Shown: positions 23,294 to 33,823 of the stretch, piece by piece
How positions within the stretch are numbered: position 1 is the first letter of the stretch
How the letters are laid out: each line of letters starts with the position of its first letter
NCBI GenBank assembly: GCA_947462335.1
Contig: OX381713.1
Span: 17,848,381 to 17,912,380 of the forward strand
Length of the DNA stretch: 64,000 nucleotides
Reading direction: 5' to 3'
From: Harmothoe impar
Taxonomy: Eukaryota > Annelida > Polychaeta > Phyllodocida > Polynoidae
Notes under the pieces: model-generated
The model's database searches: none
What the model was told of the DNA's origin: nothing
Seen by the model: only the letters and a program-made list of their open reading frames with translations
Position numbers and translations under genes: made by a program

Positions 23294-24916
23294 ATGAACC
23301 AAGGCCGCGCAGAGGCAGAAGGGTCTGTACAACCTGTAAGCGTCTGGCAAGGCGGGGCTGGCAAGGACGAACGGAATCCGGAGGATTCTGTAGTCGCTGG
23401 CTTAGAGGAGTCTTGGTTAGAATCGATTGCCCAGAGCAGTGTGATTCAAGACTCCCCGAGCGACCCGTGTTGGGATTATCTCCTGACAAAAGGGGTTGCT
23501 ATGGATGGAGGGGGAAGCCCGATGCTGACCTCTGAGTGTGTCCCTTTACGGGGACAGCGTTGGTACCTGAGTCTGGTTATTTCCGGGACGCGTGGTGAAT
23601 TTTTGGTCGACACGGGTGCATCTCACACCTTGGTCGATCGTAAATTCATGGCCCGTCTTTGCAACCAGCCCGAAGCTCCGCTACTGGGAGTAAAGGCTCG
23701 GACTGCTACGGGAGATAGTATGCAGACCTATGGCAGAACTGTAAAACCTATGTTGGTCGATGGCAAGACATACTGGATATGTCCAACCATCACCGACATC
23801 ACTGATGATGGCATACTGGGGATGGACTTTGCTGCTCTTTACGGGGTAACAATGAACACCGCAACAGGCCGACTTCAGATTAAACATCCTTATAAACAAT
23901 CTGTACAGTGCGTTTTAAGGAATGGTTCTTCTGTGGCGTCAGTGGCACAAGACACAAAGTTGGCAGCAGGACATGTATCCGATGTCCTAGTCAGCTGCGT
24001 GGGAGTGCAGGCCAAACGGCCGGGAATGTTTGAACCAGAAGATCAAAAGCTCTCTGAGTTAGGTCTTGCTGGCTATCATACTTACCTGGCCAACGCTCGT
24101 TGGGGGGTGATACCGATTTGTAACTCGAGTAGTAGAGAAATCACTCTACGAAAGGGGACGCCTATTGGTAACACCACGCGAGCATATGGGGTAGACTCAC
24201 TAACTACGGACTTTGTGGAAGTAGGTGTGGTGGCGGGAGACTCTTCCCACGAAGAGGCTCTAGCTAAATCCAACCTACCGAAACATTTAAGGTCCCTGTT
24301 GTGTGAGTCACACCTCACAACCCTAGAGAGCGAAATGGTGGCACATGAGCTGTCGGAGTTATCTGACGCCTTTGCGCAACCAGGAGATCCTCTAGGGCGT
24401 ACCAATACGGTACAACACCGGGTTGACACTGGGGACGCGCTTCCCAGTAGAATCCCCTACCGTCGGTTACCCATGGCTAAAAAAAGTGCTATGGAGGCTG
24501 AGGTAGAAAAGATGTTGGATGAAGATGTGATTCAACCTAGTGAGAGTCCATGGTCAAGTCCTGTGGTGATGGTCACCAAGAAGGATGGTTCCTGTCGATT
24601 TTGCATCGACTATAGGAAGTTGAACGGACTCACTAGGAAGAATGCATATCCTCTACCTCGGATAGATGAATGTGTGGAATCTCTGGGTGGGGCGAAATGG
24701 TTCTGTACACTAGATTTACAATCTGGTTATTGGCAGATCGGCATGGACCCCCGGGACCGAGAAAAAACCGCATTTTCTACCCATATGGGACTATTTGAGT
24801 TCAACGTCATGCCATTTGGGCTGTGCAATGCCCCGGCAACCTTCGAGGCAATGATGGAAACCATGTTACGGGGTTTACTTTGGAAGAAGTGCCTAGTATA
24901 CTTGGACGACATCATT
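23294..24916 (+). pseudogene. pol: Pol part 1: protease and RT fingers/palm, cut by a transposon
   Basis: The frame is open from at least 23213; ATG 23294 is only the first Met. The aspartic protease has the catalytic loop LVDTGASHTLVD at residues 104-115 and the partner ILGMDF at 174-179. RT motifs follow in order: SPWSSPVVMVTKKDG (418-432), FCIDYRKLN (436-444), LDLQSGYWQI (473-482), MPFGLCNAPATF (506-517) and the catalytic YLDD (536-539). Directly after YLDD the sequence runs into the 5.4-kb foldback element, and 22 foreign codons follow before a stop. Protease and RT motifs are otherwise intact, with no internal stop. Confidence 0.95.
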
Positions 24917-25141
24917 AGTCCACCGGCTTATGGAAGGGTATTTTTTTTTCGGGTAGAAATTGGGCAACATGGCAAATTCTGACCCAAAAAAGGTGTAGAT
25001 TAAGAATTTCCATGTTGCCAGCTTTTTAATTTACCCCTTGGGGGTGTAACCGACCGAAATCCAAGATGGCCGCCAAATTATCCGAAAACCCATCTCCCAT
25101 AGCCTTAATATTGCACTGAGAAGAAGTTAAACCGTACCTAT

Positions 25142-26400
25142 CCCCCCTAAATCAGGGTCTGGGAATCCAGTGGTGTTATTGGTTTGTTGCTAGGTTGAGC
25201 GGTTGCTTAGCAACAGCTATTCCAAATGTTTATTTGCTTAGTAACATAGGTTTCCTGGGTACCCAGGTCAATTCTTATGATACCTACCCCCCCTAAATCC
25301 AAAACTGGGAATCCTTTGGTGTTATTGATTGGTTGCTAGGTTGAATGGTTGCTTAGCAACAGCCATTCCAGATGTTTATTTGCTTAGCAACATAGGTTTC
25401 CTGGGTCCCCAGGTGAATTCTAATGATACCTACCCCCCCTAAATCCAAAACTGGGAATCCTTTAGTGTTATTGGTTGGTTGCTAGGTTGAGTGGTTGCTT
25501 AGCAACAGCCATTCCAAATGGTTATTTCCTTAGCAACATAGGTTTCCTGGGTCCCCAGGTCAATTCTAATGATACCTACCCCCCCCCCCCCCCTAAATCC
25601 CAACCTGGGAATCCACTGGTGTTATTGGCTTGTTGCTTGGTCGAATGGTTGCTTAGCAACAGCCATTCCAGATGTTTATTTGCTTAGCAACATAGGTTTC
25701 CTGGGTACCCAGGTCAATTCTAATGATACCTACCCCCCCAAATCCCAACCTGGGAATCCACTGGTGTTATTGGTTGGTTGCTAGGTTGAGTGGTTGCTTA
25801 GCAACAGCCATTCCAGATGTTTATTTGCTTAGTAACATAGGTTTCCTGGGTACCCAGGTCAATTCTAATGATACCTACCCCCCCTAAATCCCAACCTGGG
25901 AATCCACTGGTGTTATTGGTTGGTTGCTAGGTTGAGTGGTTGCTTAGCAACAGCCATTCCAGATGTTTATTTGCTTAGTAACATAGGTTTCCTGGGTACC
26001 CAGGTCAATTCTAATGATACCTACCCCCCCTAAATCCCAACCTGGGAATCCATTGGTGTTATTGGTTGGTTGCTAGGTTGAGTGGTTGCTTAGCAACAGC
26101 CATTCCAAATGGATATTTACTTAGCAACATAGGTTTCCTGGGTACCCAGGCCAATTCTAATGATACCTACCCCCCCTAAATCCCAACCTGGGAATCCACT
26201 GGTGTTATTGGCTTGTTGTTAGGTTGAGTGGTTGCTTAGCAACAGCCGTTCCAGATGTTTATTTGCTTAGCAACATAGGTTTCCAGGGTATCTCAGTCAG
26301 TTCTAATGATACCCAGCAACACAGTTTTCATGTGTACATATGTTAATTCTAATGATACCGACACCCCTCCCCTAAATACCAGCCGGGGAACCCACTGGTG
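25142..26400. repeat. Tandem array of ~147-bp units with X-box-like palindromes
   Basis: About nine units run from one CCCCCCTAAATC to the next. Most contain GGTTGCTTAGCAACAGC or a one-base variant, plus TTGCTAGGTTGA, TTTGCTTAG(C/T)AACATAGG and GGGTACCCAGG. The palindrome GTTGCTTAGCAAC fits the RFX-factor X-box layout of two RGYAAC half sites. C-runs at unit joins vary in length (up to 16). Later units are more alike than the first and last, as expected from unequal crossing-over. Open frames here are not genes. Confidence 0.85.
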
Positions 26401-26693
26401 TTATTGGCTTGTTGCTAGGTTCAGAGGTTGCTTAGTAACAGCTATTCCAAATGATTGTTTCAATTTTAATGATGCCTTGCCTCACTAACATTTTAACAGT
26501 GTCATCCACTTGTTTCTCAGACCTATGGTTAGGTAGCAGTCCTCATATTGCAACAAATAACATATTATAGATTGAACAACTCATCACTAAAATATTTGCT
26601 TATTGAGCAGGGGAGAGGTGATCCGCCTATTCTGATGGTGGTAGGAGAGGGAGAGCAGAGAGACACGCATATAATAATGATTGCAATTCAAAA

Positions 26694-27290
26694 ATGACCG
26701 TAAATTTGTGTGTATAAGCCTAACTTTCTTATAAATAAGCCGCACCCTGGCTTTGGACCAGTCCTATAAGCTGCACCAGCGAGCTGATTATGGTCACTTT
26801 TAGTACTGTACCATAGTAGCAAATACTTGCATATAAGCCGTACCCCATCTCTGAGCCAATGCTATAAGCCGCACTAGACTGATTCTCATGAATATGATGT
26901 GGTGGGGGGGGGGGGGGGTAGCTCAGAGTAAATTTGGTATATTGTCAAATACTCCTATATTTGTTCACTAGAGGTGTGGGTGGACACTACTGGAGTGGTA
27001 GTTGTAGTTATATATGTCTATGGTAGCCATGTCAATCATTGAAAGATGACTATGTTGATGACCTTTCCTCTCTCTGACTGGTCAGAGAGAGGAATTCTAA
27101 TTTAAGGCTTAAGGCAGCCAGTACCGCATATAAGCCGTGGCTAGTATGCAAATCAGATCATCAGTGTGGCTTATAGGATCAGCCCATGGTCATGGTGCGG
27201 CTTATACGAGAGTTTTTGCTATTATGGTACAGTACTAAAGGTCACCATAATCAGATCTCTGGTGCGGCTCATAGGATGGACCCAAATATG
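26694..27290. mobile_element. Long palindromic element with TATAAGCCGCACC arms
   Basis: The left arm (about 26755-26890) and right arm (about 27150-27283) are inverted repeats. Both contain CTGATTATGG, TAGTACTGTACCATA and variants of TATAAGCCGCACC. A G15-17 run and unrelated sequence lie between the arms. It sits in the centre of the foldback transposon. Boundaries are approximate. Confidence 0.65.
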
Positions 27291-27724
27291 TGGCCCCTGG
27301 GATCACAAGAGGTCAATGCATGCCAGAAAATCAAGGCAGTGGCCCTTTCAGTTCCAAGGTTGTGATATGACCCTTTCAGTTCCAAGGTTGTGATACAGTT
27401 TATGGAAATTGATCCTCCCTTAATCTTCTGCAGTACCAGTGATCCTTGCTGCCCCCTGTCCACGTTGCAGTGCTGGGAGCAGAGCGTCTGTATCTTGGGA
27501 ATGTATGTCAACAGTGTCACCCTCATGTGCAGCATGGACTGTATGTAAAACCTTCCATGTCTCTTTTCTCTGTAGATAGGACATCCTTCCTGAAAGATTC
27601 TGGCATAACCTCATAGACAGTGATGCTTAGCGGCTGTCTCCTCCAGCATCGGCCCAGTTTTTGCCCCTATAGTACATTACTATATCGCCGTACTCATGGT
27701 TCAATAATAACCCAAAGGAATACT

Positions 27725-28112
27725 ACCAAGCCAGCATTGGTCCCTGGGGCCCATATGTGTTTTACCTGGGCCAGCTGGGCTTACCCATATCTGGGTTATG
27801 GTCCTTTTTGTCCAGGGCTACCAGTGGGAGCCCAGATGGACCAGCCCAGGAAACCTTTTTTTCCCATAAATACATTGTAAATATCTCAAAACATGCTGAC
27901 ATCTGATTTTCCTCCAGAAATCACCATTTATTGTACATTTTTATTGTTCATATATAATTTGGGCTCGAGCTGGTCACTTTGAATCTGGGCAGACCAATCT
28001 GGATTCCCACTGGTAGCCCTGGACAAAAAGGACCATAACCCAGATATGGGCAAATCAGCTTGCCCACGTAAAAACACATATGGGTCCTACTAAGCCATGT
28101 TGGCTGGGTATT
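27725..28112. mobile_element. MITE with GGGCCCATATGTGTTTTAC arms, copy 1
   Basis: The left part contains CCAGCATTGGTCCC, GCCCATATGTGTTTTAC, CCATATCTGGGTTATGG and TTTTTGTCCAGGGCTACCAG. The right part has the reverse complements in reverse order. Arms are about 110 bp. A second, larger copy of the family is at 37997-39390. It lies within the foldback element. The 86-codon frame at 27620-27880 is not a gene. Confidence 0.7.
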
Positions 28113-28591
28113 TTATACTATGTTGCCAAGCAACCACTCAACCTAGCAACAACCCAGTACAGTCACGTCGCGGTAATCTGTCCAGTACCGTGCAAAGCCC
28201 ATACTGCCCGGTAGGTGAAATGCCCTGGTGTCTGAAACATTTCAGGAGGGCAGGGAGTAGGCCTGTCATAAGGGTTATTGTGTGAAAAAGCGCCGTTCCC
28301 CCCCTAACCTATCGTGAAAATCAGCAAAATAGTACCCTTATTAAGATGAAAGATATTCTGTATTTTGTAAAGATATTGCTGTGTGTTTCGTGGGAATCTT
28401 CAAGTACAGTATAACTTCATTATTACAAACTCTGTTACAACGAATTTTATTTATAACAAACATATTCGCAAGAACGTAATGGTCTCCTGTACATTTCCAT
28501 AGTAAGAAAACTCCTTTAGAACGAAGTACTGCTGCTATGAATTCGTGTATGACGAAGTAAAAACTGACTTTTAGAAGTATATTTCATATGA

Positions 28592-28838
28592 CCACTAGAC
28601 AGGTGTGTGAGGTGGCTTTTGCTCCTCTCTATCCTGTGAACTCTGACCGCTAGTCAGGTGTGTGAGGTTGCTTCTGTTCCTCTCACCGCCGGCCACAAGT
28701 CAGGTGTGTGAGGTGGCTTCTGCCCCTCTCACTGCCGGCCACTAGTCAGGTGTGTGAGGTTGCTTCTGTTCCTCTCACCGCCGGCCACTAGTCAGGTGTG
28801 TGAGGTGCCTTCTGCCCCTCTGTATCCTTTGAACTCGG
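28592..28838. repeat. Five tandem ~46-54-bp units (AGTCAGGTGTGTGAGG)
   Basis: Each unit starts CCAC(T/A)AG(T/A)CAGG and continues GTGTGTGAGGT, a CTTCTG core and CCTCTC. The first and last units share the longer ending TATCCT...GAACTC. This gives the array a symmetric layout. Confidence 0.75.
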
Positions 28839-28993
28839 ACCTTTCATGCCTTAAGGAAATAGCTCTAACACTTTCTCATGTGTGTGTGGGTATGTATGGG
28901 GGAGGGGGGTCGCCATATCCGATGTCAATTTTAAGAAATGCTCATGTTGCCATGTTAATTTTATGAAATGCCCATGTTGCCATATCATTTTAA

Positions 28994-29113
28994 GAAAGGT
29001 CCTGTGTCACTATCTGCTTGTTCCTTCTGTCCCATGTCACTAAGCCCTAATTAAGAAAGGTCCCATGTCACTATCTGTTTATTCCTTCTGTCCCATGTCA
29101 CTAAGCCCTAAAA
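28994..29113. repeat. Two tandem ~59-bp units (CATGTCACTA)
   Basis: AAGAAAGGTCC(T/C)GTGTCACTATCTG-type sequence, then CTTCTGTCCCATGTCACTAA and GCCCTAA, repeated twice in tandem with few differences. Confidence 0.65.
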
Positions 29114-29615
29114 AACCTATGTTGCCAAGTCAAATTTAGAGGTCTAGGGCCATAAGGGTGGGGTAGAGAGGGGGCAGGGAGGGGCGGCAAGGGGAGTGAT
29201 AATTGCCACCACCCTTCTAATTATCCTGTATTTGGTAACTATGAAATTTGTGATGGGTACAATCACAAAATCTTTCATGGTTTATATAAGTTTGTATTCT
29301 TATACCCCTTCTGCACCCCCCCATCCAATATGTGATTGTATTGTACATTTGTAGGATGGTGGACAAACCCAGACAATGATCCTAATAGTATAGCAGAATA
29401 TAGCTATATCAGTGCATATAGCAGTCACCCACCCAGCAATATTGTAATAGTAAACACACCCTCTGTACCCTAGAGATACCAACCGGAGGCCGGATCATGA
29501 GATACCCACACTACTGTAGACTATTATAGTGCAATTTGTCCTGTGCAGTAGGAACCCTGCCCGGATGGTGTGGTACCCGGACTATCGTCGCCTGGACTAG
29601 GGTGACGTGACTGTA

Positions 29616-30322
29616 ACACCAATGGATATTTAGGCCGGGATTTAGGGGAAGAACGTATCACTAGAATTGACCTAGGTACCCAGGAAACCTATGTGACTAA
29701 GCAAATAAACATTTGGAATGGCTGTTGCTAAGCAACCACTCAACCTAGCAACAGGCCAATAACACCAGTGGATTCCCAGGTTTGGAAAAAGGGGGGTAGG
29801 CATCACTAGAAATCACCTGGGTACCCAGGAAACCTATGTTGCTAAGCAAATAAACATCTGGAATGGCTGTTGCTTAGCAACCACTCAACCTAGCAACCAA
29901 CCAATAACACCAAAGGATTCACATTTCGGGATTTAGGGGGGGTAGGTATCATAAGAATTGACCTGGGTACCCAGGAAACCTATGTTACTAAGCAAATAAA
30001 CATTTGGAATAGCTGTTGCTAAGCAACCGCTCAACCTAGCAACAAACCAATAACACCACTGGATTCCCATATCCTGATTTAGGGGGGATAGGTATGGTTT
30101 AACTTCTTCTCGGTGCAATATTAAGGCTATGGGAGATGGGTTTTTGGATAATTTGGCGGCCATTTTGGATTTTGGTCGGTTACGCCCCCAAGGGGTAAAT
30201 TAAAAAGCTGGCAACATGGAAATTCTTAATCTACACCTTTTTTGGGTCAGAATTAGCCATGTTGCCCAATTTCTACCCGCAAAAAAAATACCCTTTCTTT
30301 TCATGCCATAACCTGGTGTACT
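29616..30322. repeat. Right arm of the foldback transposon
   Basis: About three inverted copies of the 147-bp unit (CTGTTGCTTAGCAACC and GCTGTTGCTAAGCAACC orientation), then the terminal 230 bp mirroring 24917-25150. It is much shorter than the left arm, so the array expanded on one side only. Confidence 0.8.
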
Positions 30323-32303
30323 ACATCGTCTTCGGTGGTTCTGTGGAGGAAACTCTACAGAACCTCCAAGCTGTGCTGAAACGCATCTTATCATATGGTC
30401 TGAAATTGAAACCTTCAAAGTGCAAGCTTTTTAGGAAATCAGTTGAATACCTAGGTAGAATTGTTTCTGAACATGGCATCATGGCTGATCCTCATAAGAT
30501 CGAAGTGGTACAGAACTGGCCTCGTCCGATGGACACGAAGGAGATACGCTCTTTCATCGGGTTTTGTTCATACTACAGAGATTTTATACCTGGATTCTCG
30601 AGAGTCGCAGCTCCCTTACAAGAGCTGATGATTGGAGAGAAGAAGGCTAAGGCTAAGATAGTCTGGTCTCCAGCCGCAGAACAGTCTTTCAGTGAGTTAA
30701 AGAGACTCTTCTTAGAAACACCTGTTTTGCACTACCCTGCACCTGTTGGTAAGTTCATCTTGGACACTGATGCTTCTAATACAAGTATTGGTGCTGCCTT
30801 GTCGCAGATCCAGGATGGGCGAGAAGTGCCGCTGGCATTTTCGTCCAACAGTCTAAGCAAAACACAACGTAACTACTGCACAACCAAGCGTGAACTCTTG
30901 GCAGTGGTGGTTTACACAAAAAAGTACAGACATTTCCTATATGGTGGGAATTATCTCGTACGGACGGATCATTTATCTCTGCAGTGGCTCCTTAATTTCA
31001 AGGACGCTGAGGGGATGATGGGTAGATGGTTGAACCACCTCTCTGAGTTTGGCATGACAAATGAGCATATCATACACAGGAGTGGAGTAGATCATGTGAA
31101 TGCGGACAGCTTGTCCCGCTATCCTATCCGGAACTGTCACCGTGTAGATTGCCGAGACTGTGGGTCTCACAATGCAGTGATTGCGTCTGTGGGTGCGAAA
31201 GTTCCTAACTGGACGTTAAATCACTTGAAGGATGAGCAGCTTGCGGATCCGGCTATTTCGAGGGTGTACTCCTTGAAGTTGTTGGGCCTGTCCAAGCCTG
31301 TTCGCCCCGCACTTTCGCTGGAATGTAAAGAAGTTAGACAACTGTTAGCTCAGTGGGATAATCTTTTTATACGGAACAGTGTATTGTGCCGCTGGAGGGT
31401 GCAACCTGGCAGGAAGAGAACAGCTCAGTCTGTAGTGCCTTTGTCACTCAGACTACAGTTGCTCAATTACTGTCATGGCCACCGAACTTCAGCACACTTT
31501 GGCAGACAACGGACTGAGGCAAAGATTAAGAGTAGATATTACTGGCCTGGTATGACTTTGGACATACGGCGTTGGGTGAAACAATGTCCCCAATGCTGTT
31601 TATCAAAGCCTGGACCTGGTATTGGTAAACTACCTCTAAGTCAAGAGCTATTCGGTGTTCGATTTGCCCGGATCGCTGTTGATATCATTAGTGGTTTCAA
31701 CACGACCCCCCGTGGGAATACCTGTATGATGGTGGTACAGGACTACTATACCAAGTATGTCCAAGTATATCCGATGGTAAATCATACGGCTGTTACCTGC
31801 GCAGAAGCACTTTTCGAGAATTGGATCCTCACGTGGGGAGGTCCTTTAATGCTTCACTCCGACCAGGGTCGTGAGTTTGAATCTCGACTGTGGGCAGAAC
31901 TGTGTAGTAAAATACACATCTGCAAGACGCATACGAACCCCTACCGACCTCAATCGGATGGTATGGTGGAACGTTTCAATCGGACGTTGATCCAATGTCT
32001 CACGACAATGGTTAATGAGCACCGGGATGATTGGGACGAGCACGCTCGCTATATCTCCCATGCTTACAATGCTACCGAACATGCGTCGACGGGCTGTACG
32101 CCTAATATGCTCGTAATGGGTGAAGACATAGTCATGCCTAGTGACATGGTCTATGGAGTGCAGGGACACCAGCTCGAGCAACCCTGCACAGTGATGTTTG
32201 TTGAATCACTTCGACAATCATTACGCGAGTCCTATGGAGTAGTAAGGGACAACTTGGAAAAATCTGCTAGTTTGCAGAAGGTGGGCTATGACACGGGCCT
32301 TAA
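30323..32303 (+). pseudogene. pol: Pol part 2: RT thumb, RNase H, integrase core
   Basis: The frame resumes right after the foldback element with the RT thumb (FIGFCSYYRDFIPGF). RNase H shows ILDTDAS, KRELLAVV, RTDH and NADSLSR, covering its acidic catalytic residues. A Cys-rich patch (CHRVDCRDCGSH) follows. The integrase has an H-H-C-C zinc domain ending CPQC. Its catalytic Asp in AVDIISG, Asp in HSDQGREF and Glu in DGMVERFN are spaced D-59-D-35-E, the usual D,D35E. The frame is open across the whole stretch. At 32304 it enters the TTAA MITE and stops 31 codons later. The first 21 codons of the open frame (from ATG 30259) are transposon sequence. Confidence 0.95.
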
Positions 32304-32505
32304 CCCATTGAGGGCGAATGTCGATTATAATCAACATCCATCCCTGGCCGGATGTCGATTATTTACTACACCATGTGGGGCCGGATGTCGATTATAATTG
32401 ACTTAACTCTATGGGATTTTGGAGACCCCCGGCCCCTGGGAAAAAAATTGAAAAAAAATCCGGCCCCCTGGCTAGAATAAATTGTTCTTGTCCGGCCTCA
32501 ATGGG
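32304..32505. mobile_element. TTAA-flanked MITE (piggyBac-like ends), copy B, in integrase
   Basis: The ends CCCATTGAGGGC and GGCCTCAATGGG are inverted, with TTAA outside both (32300-32303 and 32506-32509). GGATGTCGATTAT occurs twice inside, with a near copy GAATGTCGATTATA. It shares ends and layout with 2763-2911. Element plus TTAA adds 206 bp and shifts the pol frame, which resumes in the expected new frame at once. Confidence 0.9.
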
Positions 32506-32509
32506 TTAA

Positions 32510-32707
32510 ACTCCGCCAATTCAAGGTGGGGGATAAGGTTGCGAGATTTAGCACACCAAATTCCAAAGTCAAGACCCTGTACTCCTGGGATGGTCCGCAT
32601 ACGGTTACTATGGTGGTGAGTGAAACTACTGTAGTAATACGGTTGCAAAAAGGGACTCTCACTAAATCACATGTGGCTAGACTCCGACCTTGGTATGGAG
32701 TTCCATA
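32510..32707 (+). pseudogene. pol: Pol part 3: integrase C-terminal GPY/F-like domain
   Basis: Between the two MITEs the pol frame encodes FKVGDKVARF, then WDGPHTV, then TKSHVARLRPW. This resembles the small barrel (GPY/F module) that follows the catalytic core in Ty3/Gypsy integrases. The frame runs to the edge of the TA MITE at 32708 and a few codons into it. Confidence 0.8.
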
Positions 32708-32966
32708 TGAAGTGTTTGGATGCAAAACGACATAAGCGCCATTTCCAAAAAAGAGACAAAAATCTGGCAAAAAGATTGGTTAGGGGTGCTTAGATATAAC
32801 CCACAAACTATTTATCCAAGATTAACAATTTTTCATGGTATTAGGGTCAACTCAGTACACAATCTGTTACCAAATTACTAAAATTGACCCCAGGGTGGCT
32901 TTACAAAATGCACTATATGCTTCAATTCTGGGATGGATTTATGTCGTTTTGCATCCAAACTCTTCA
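32708..32966. mobile_element. TA-flanked MITE with long TIR, in the pol tail
   Basis: The ends TGAAGTGTTTGGATGC and GCATCCAAACTCTTCA are inverted over about 29 bp with one mismatch (the arms continue as AAAACGACATAA). TA lies outside both ends. Element plus TA is 261 bp, a multiple of three, so the pol frame is the same on both sides, although the insert brings stop codons. No ORF of its own. Confidence 0.85.
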
Positions 32967-33311
32967 TATATAGATGACGGTGAAGATTCCCTCGGTGCTG
33001 GTCGAGTACCAGCACCAACCGACCCTACGCTACCGAAGATACCGAAGGCAGGACCAACGGTCATACCGTCGGTACCGACGGTAGCGCGCCGAAGGGGTCG
33101 TCCTAGGAAATTACCGATTGAACCACAGTCGTGTGTTACCAAGCCCAAGCGCGGTAGGCCTCGTAAAAAAGGGTCAGCTGTGCGTAAAGGACTAACCGTA
33201 GACACCGGTAAACAAAGCAAGGTGATACCTCCGGTGTCATCATTGCTGGACATACCGGTACAAGGTCTACGGAGGAGCACACGTGTCAGAGAGCGAGATA
33301 AAATTGTGTAA
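32967..33311 (+). pseudogene. pol: Pol part 4: C-terminal tail with two AT-hooks
   Basis: After the TA MITE the frame continues for about 110 codons: a Pro-rich linker, then RRRGRPRKLP (33087-33116) and KPKRGRPRKK (33141-33170). These are two GRP-core AT-hook motifs. The tail ends in an Arg-rich stretch (LRRSTRVRERDKIV) and a stop at 33309. AT-hooks bind the minor groove of AT-rich DNA. Integrase tails of many Ty3/Gypsy elements carry chromatin-binding modules such as chromodomains; here AT-hooks may take that place (inference). Confidence 0.8.
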
Positions 33312-33366
33312 ACATTTTTTTCTTACCTTGTTGACGACATTTAGCTGCTGGCTTGATTAAATTTCC

Positions 33367-33630
33367 ATGGACAGTTCCGTACTGGGCCGGTGGTCATTGG
33401 CCCGGTACTCGATCACCAAAACACAACGAGAAGAGACGGGTTATCCGGTGTGGTTATCCGTTGGAGGTAGAAAAGCACGTGTCCAGGGCGGGTGGCTGGC
33501 TTTGCCGATTAATTCTAAGTATGGGATTAGTTTTGACCACATATTGCTTAGTAACACGCTGCTGTGTATATCCTCTAACGCCGGTATATCATTCCCGGGT
33601 TTTCCGGTGGCTCCGCCACGAAAATTGTAA
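33367..33630 (+). CDS. Small unrecognised ORF between pol and ORF3
   Basis: An 87-codon frame starts at an ATG in good context (CCATGG) 55 bp after the pol stop. Composition is mixed, with several Trp and Gly; there is no domain, signal peptide or membrane segment that I recognise. It ends before the promoter-like array upstream of ORF3. A sister frame (33353-33640) and an antisense frame are equally long, so chance is likely. Conservation in other copies of the element would decide. Confidence 0.2.
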   Translation: MDSSVLGRWSLARYSITKTQREETGYPVWLSVGGRKARVQGGWLALPINSKYGISFDHILLSNTLLCISSNAGISFPGFPVAPPRKL

Positions 33631-33763
33631 ACAACAGTGAGAGTTCCCACCGTCGGATATGCCAGGCGTGGGAAGGGCGCTGCCCGCGTCACCTGATCGA
33701 TTTCTCCCGCCAAATGAGCCGTGAGAAATTGGGTCACCTCGGCGCGTCTTGGAGACGCGACCC

Positions 33764-33823
33764 CTGATTGGCTGAGAAGCCGGTCAAGGGGCGGGGTCAC
33801 GGGGGACGGGTGGGGTATATAAG
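33764..33823 (+). promoter_or_regulatory. Internal CCAAT / GC-box / TATA promoter upstream of ORF3
   Basis: GATTGGC (33766-33772, inverted CCAAT), GGGGCGGGG (33788-33796, Sp1-type GC box) and TATATAAG (33816-33823) occur with standard spacing. A start near 33845 would give a 5' UTR of about 145 bp before the ORF3 ATG at 33993. The following sequence GGCAGCCAGG resembles GGCAGTCAGG at a comparable place downstream of the LTR TATA box, so the two promoters may be related. An ACCGTCGG motif lies 108 bp further upstream, at 33649. Confidence 0.6.

Larger units (their letters stand above)
28160..29613. mobile_element. 1.45-kb TA-flanked element nested in the foldback transposon
   Basis: The ends CAGTCACGTC and GACGTGACTG are inverted repeats with TA outside both (28158-28159 and 29614-29615), typical of Tc1/mariner-like elements. 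The flanks read CTAGCAACAACCCAG and ACACCAATGGAT, which together resemble one uninterrupted unit of the foldback arm. That shows the insertion hit the right arm. The interior has no transposase ORF but has tandem repeats at 28592-28838 and 28994-29113. An AT-rich segment near 28405-28560 (TTATTACAAACTC, TTATAACAAAC) resembles termini of pogo/Tigger-type elements. Confidence 0.7.
24917..30322. mobile_element. 5.4-kb foldback-type DNA transposon inserted in RT
   Basis: The ends are inverted: AGTCCACCGG at 24917 and the complement of AGTACACCAG at 30322. The arms stay similar for over 230 bp (both contain AAATTGGGCAACATGGCAAAT or close variants), then continue as tandem 147-bp units in opposite orientations. 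The 8 bp outside each end, ACATCATT and ACATCGTC, look like a slightly mutated target duplication. Element plus 8 bp is 5,414 bp, which matches the observed change of pol frame across it. No transposase ORF was found; the centre contains three further elements. The hAT superfamily makes 8-bp duplications, but I do not assign it. Confidence 0.85.

Noticed and set aside
23294..24982. Treating the 562-codon frame as a complete protein
   Set aside because: The last 22 codons are foldback transposon sequence; RT is cut right after YLDD.
25475..26488. Several 60-71-codon frames in the 147-bp array
   Set aside because: Repeat translation only; no conserved start or frame between units.
30259..30322. 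ATG 30259 as a real start for the RNase H/integrase frame
   Set aside because: The first 64 bases lie within the terminal inverted repeat of the foldback transposon.
33441..33800. Antisense frames over the ORF3 promoter and N terminus (119, 115 and 128 codons)
   Set aside because: GC-rich sequence keeps several frames open; none has family features and they overlap the better-supported ORF3.
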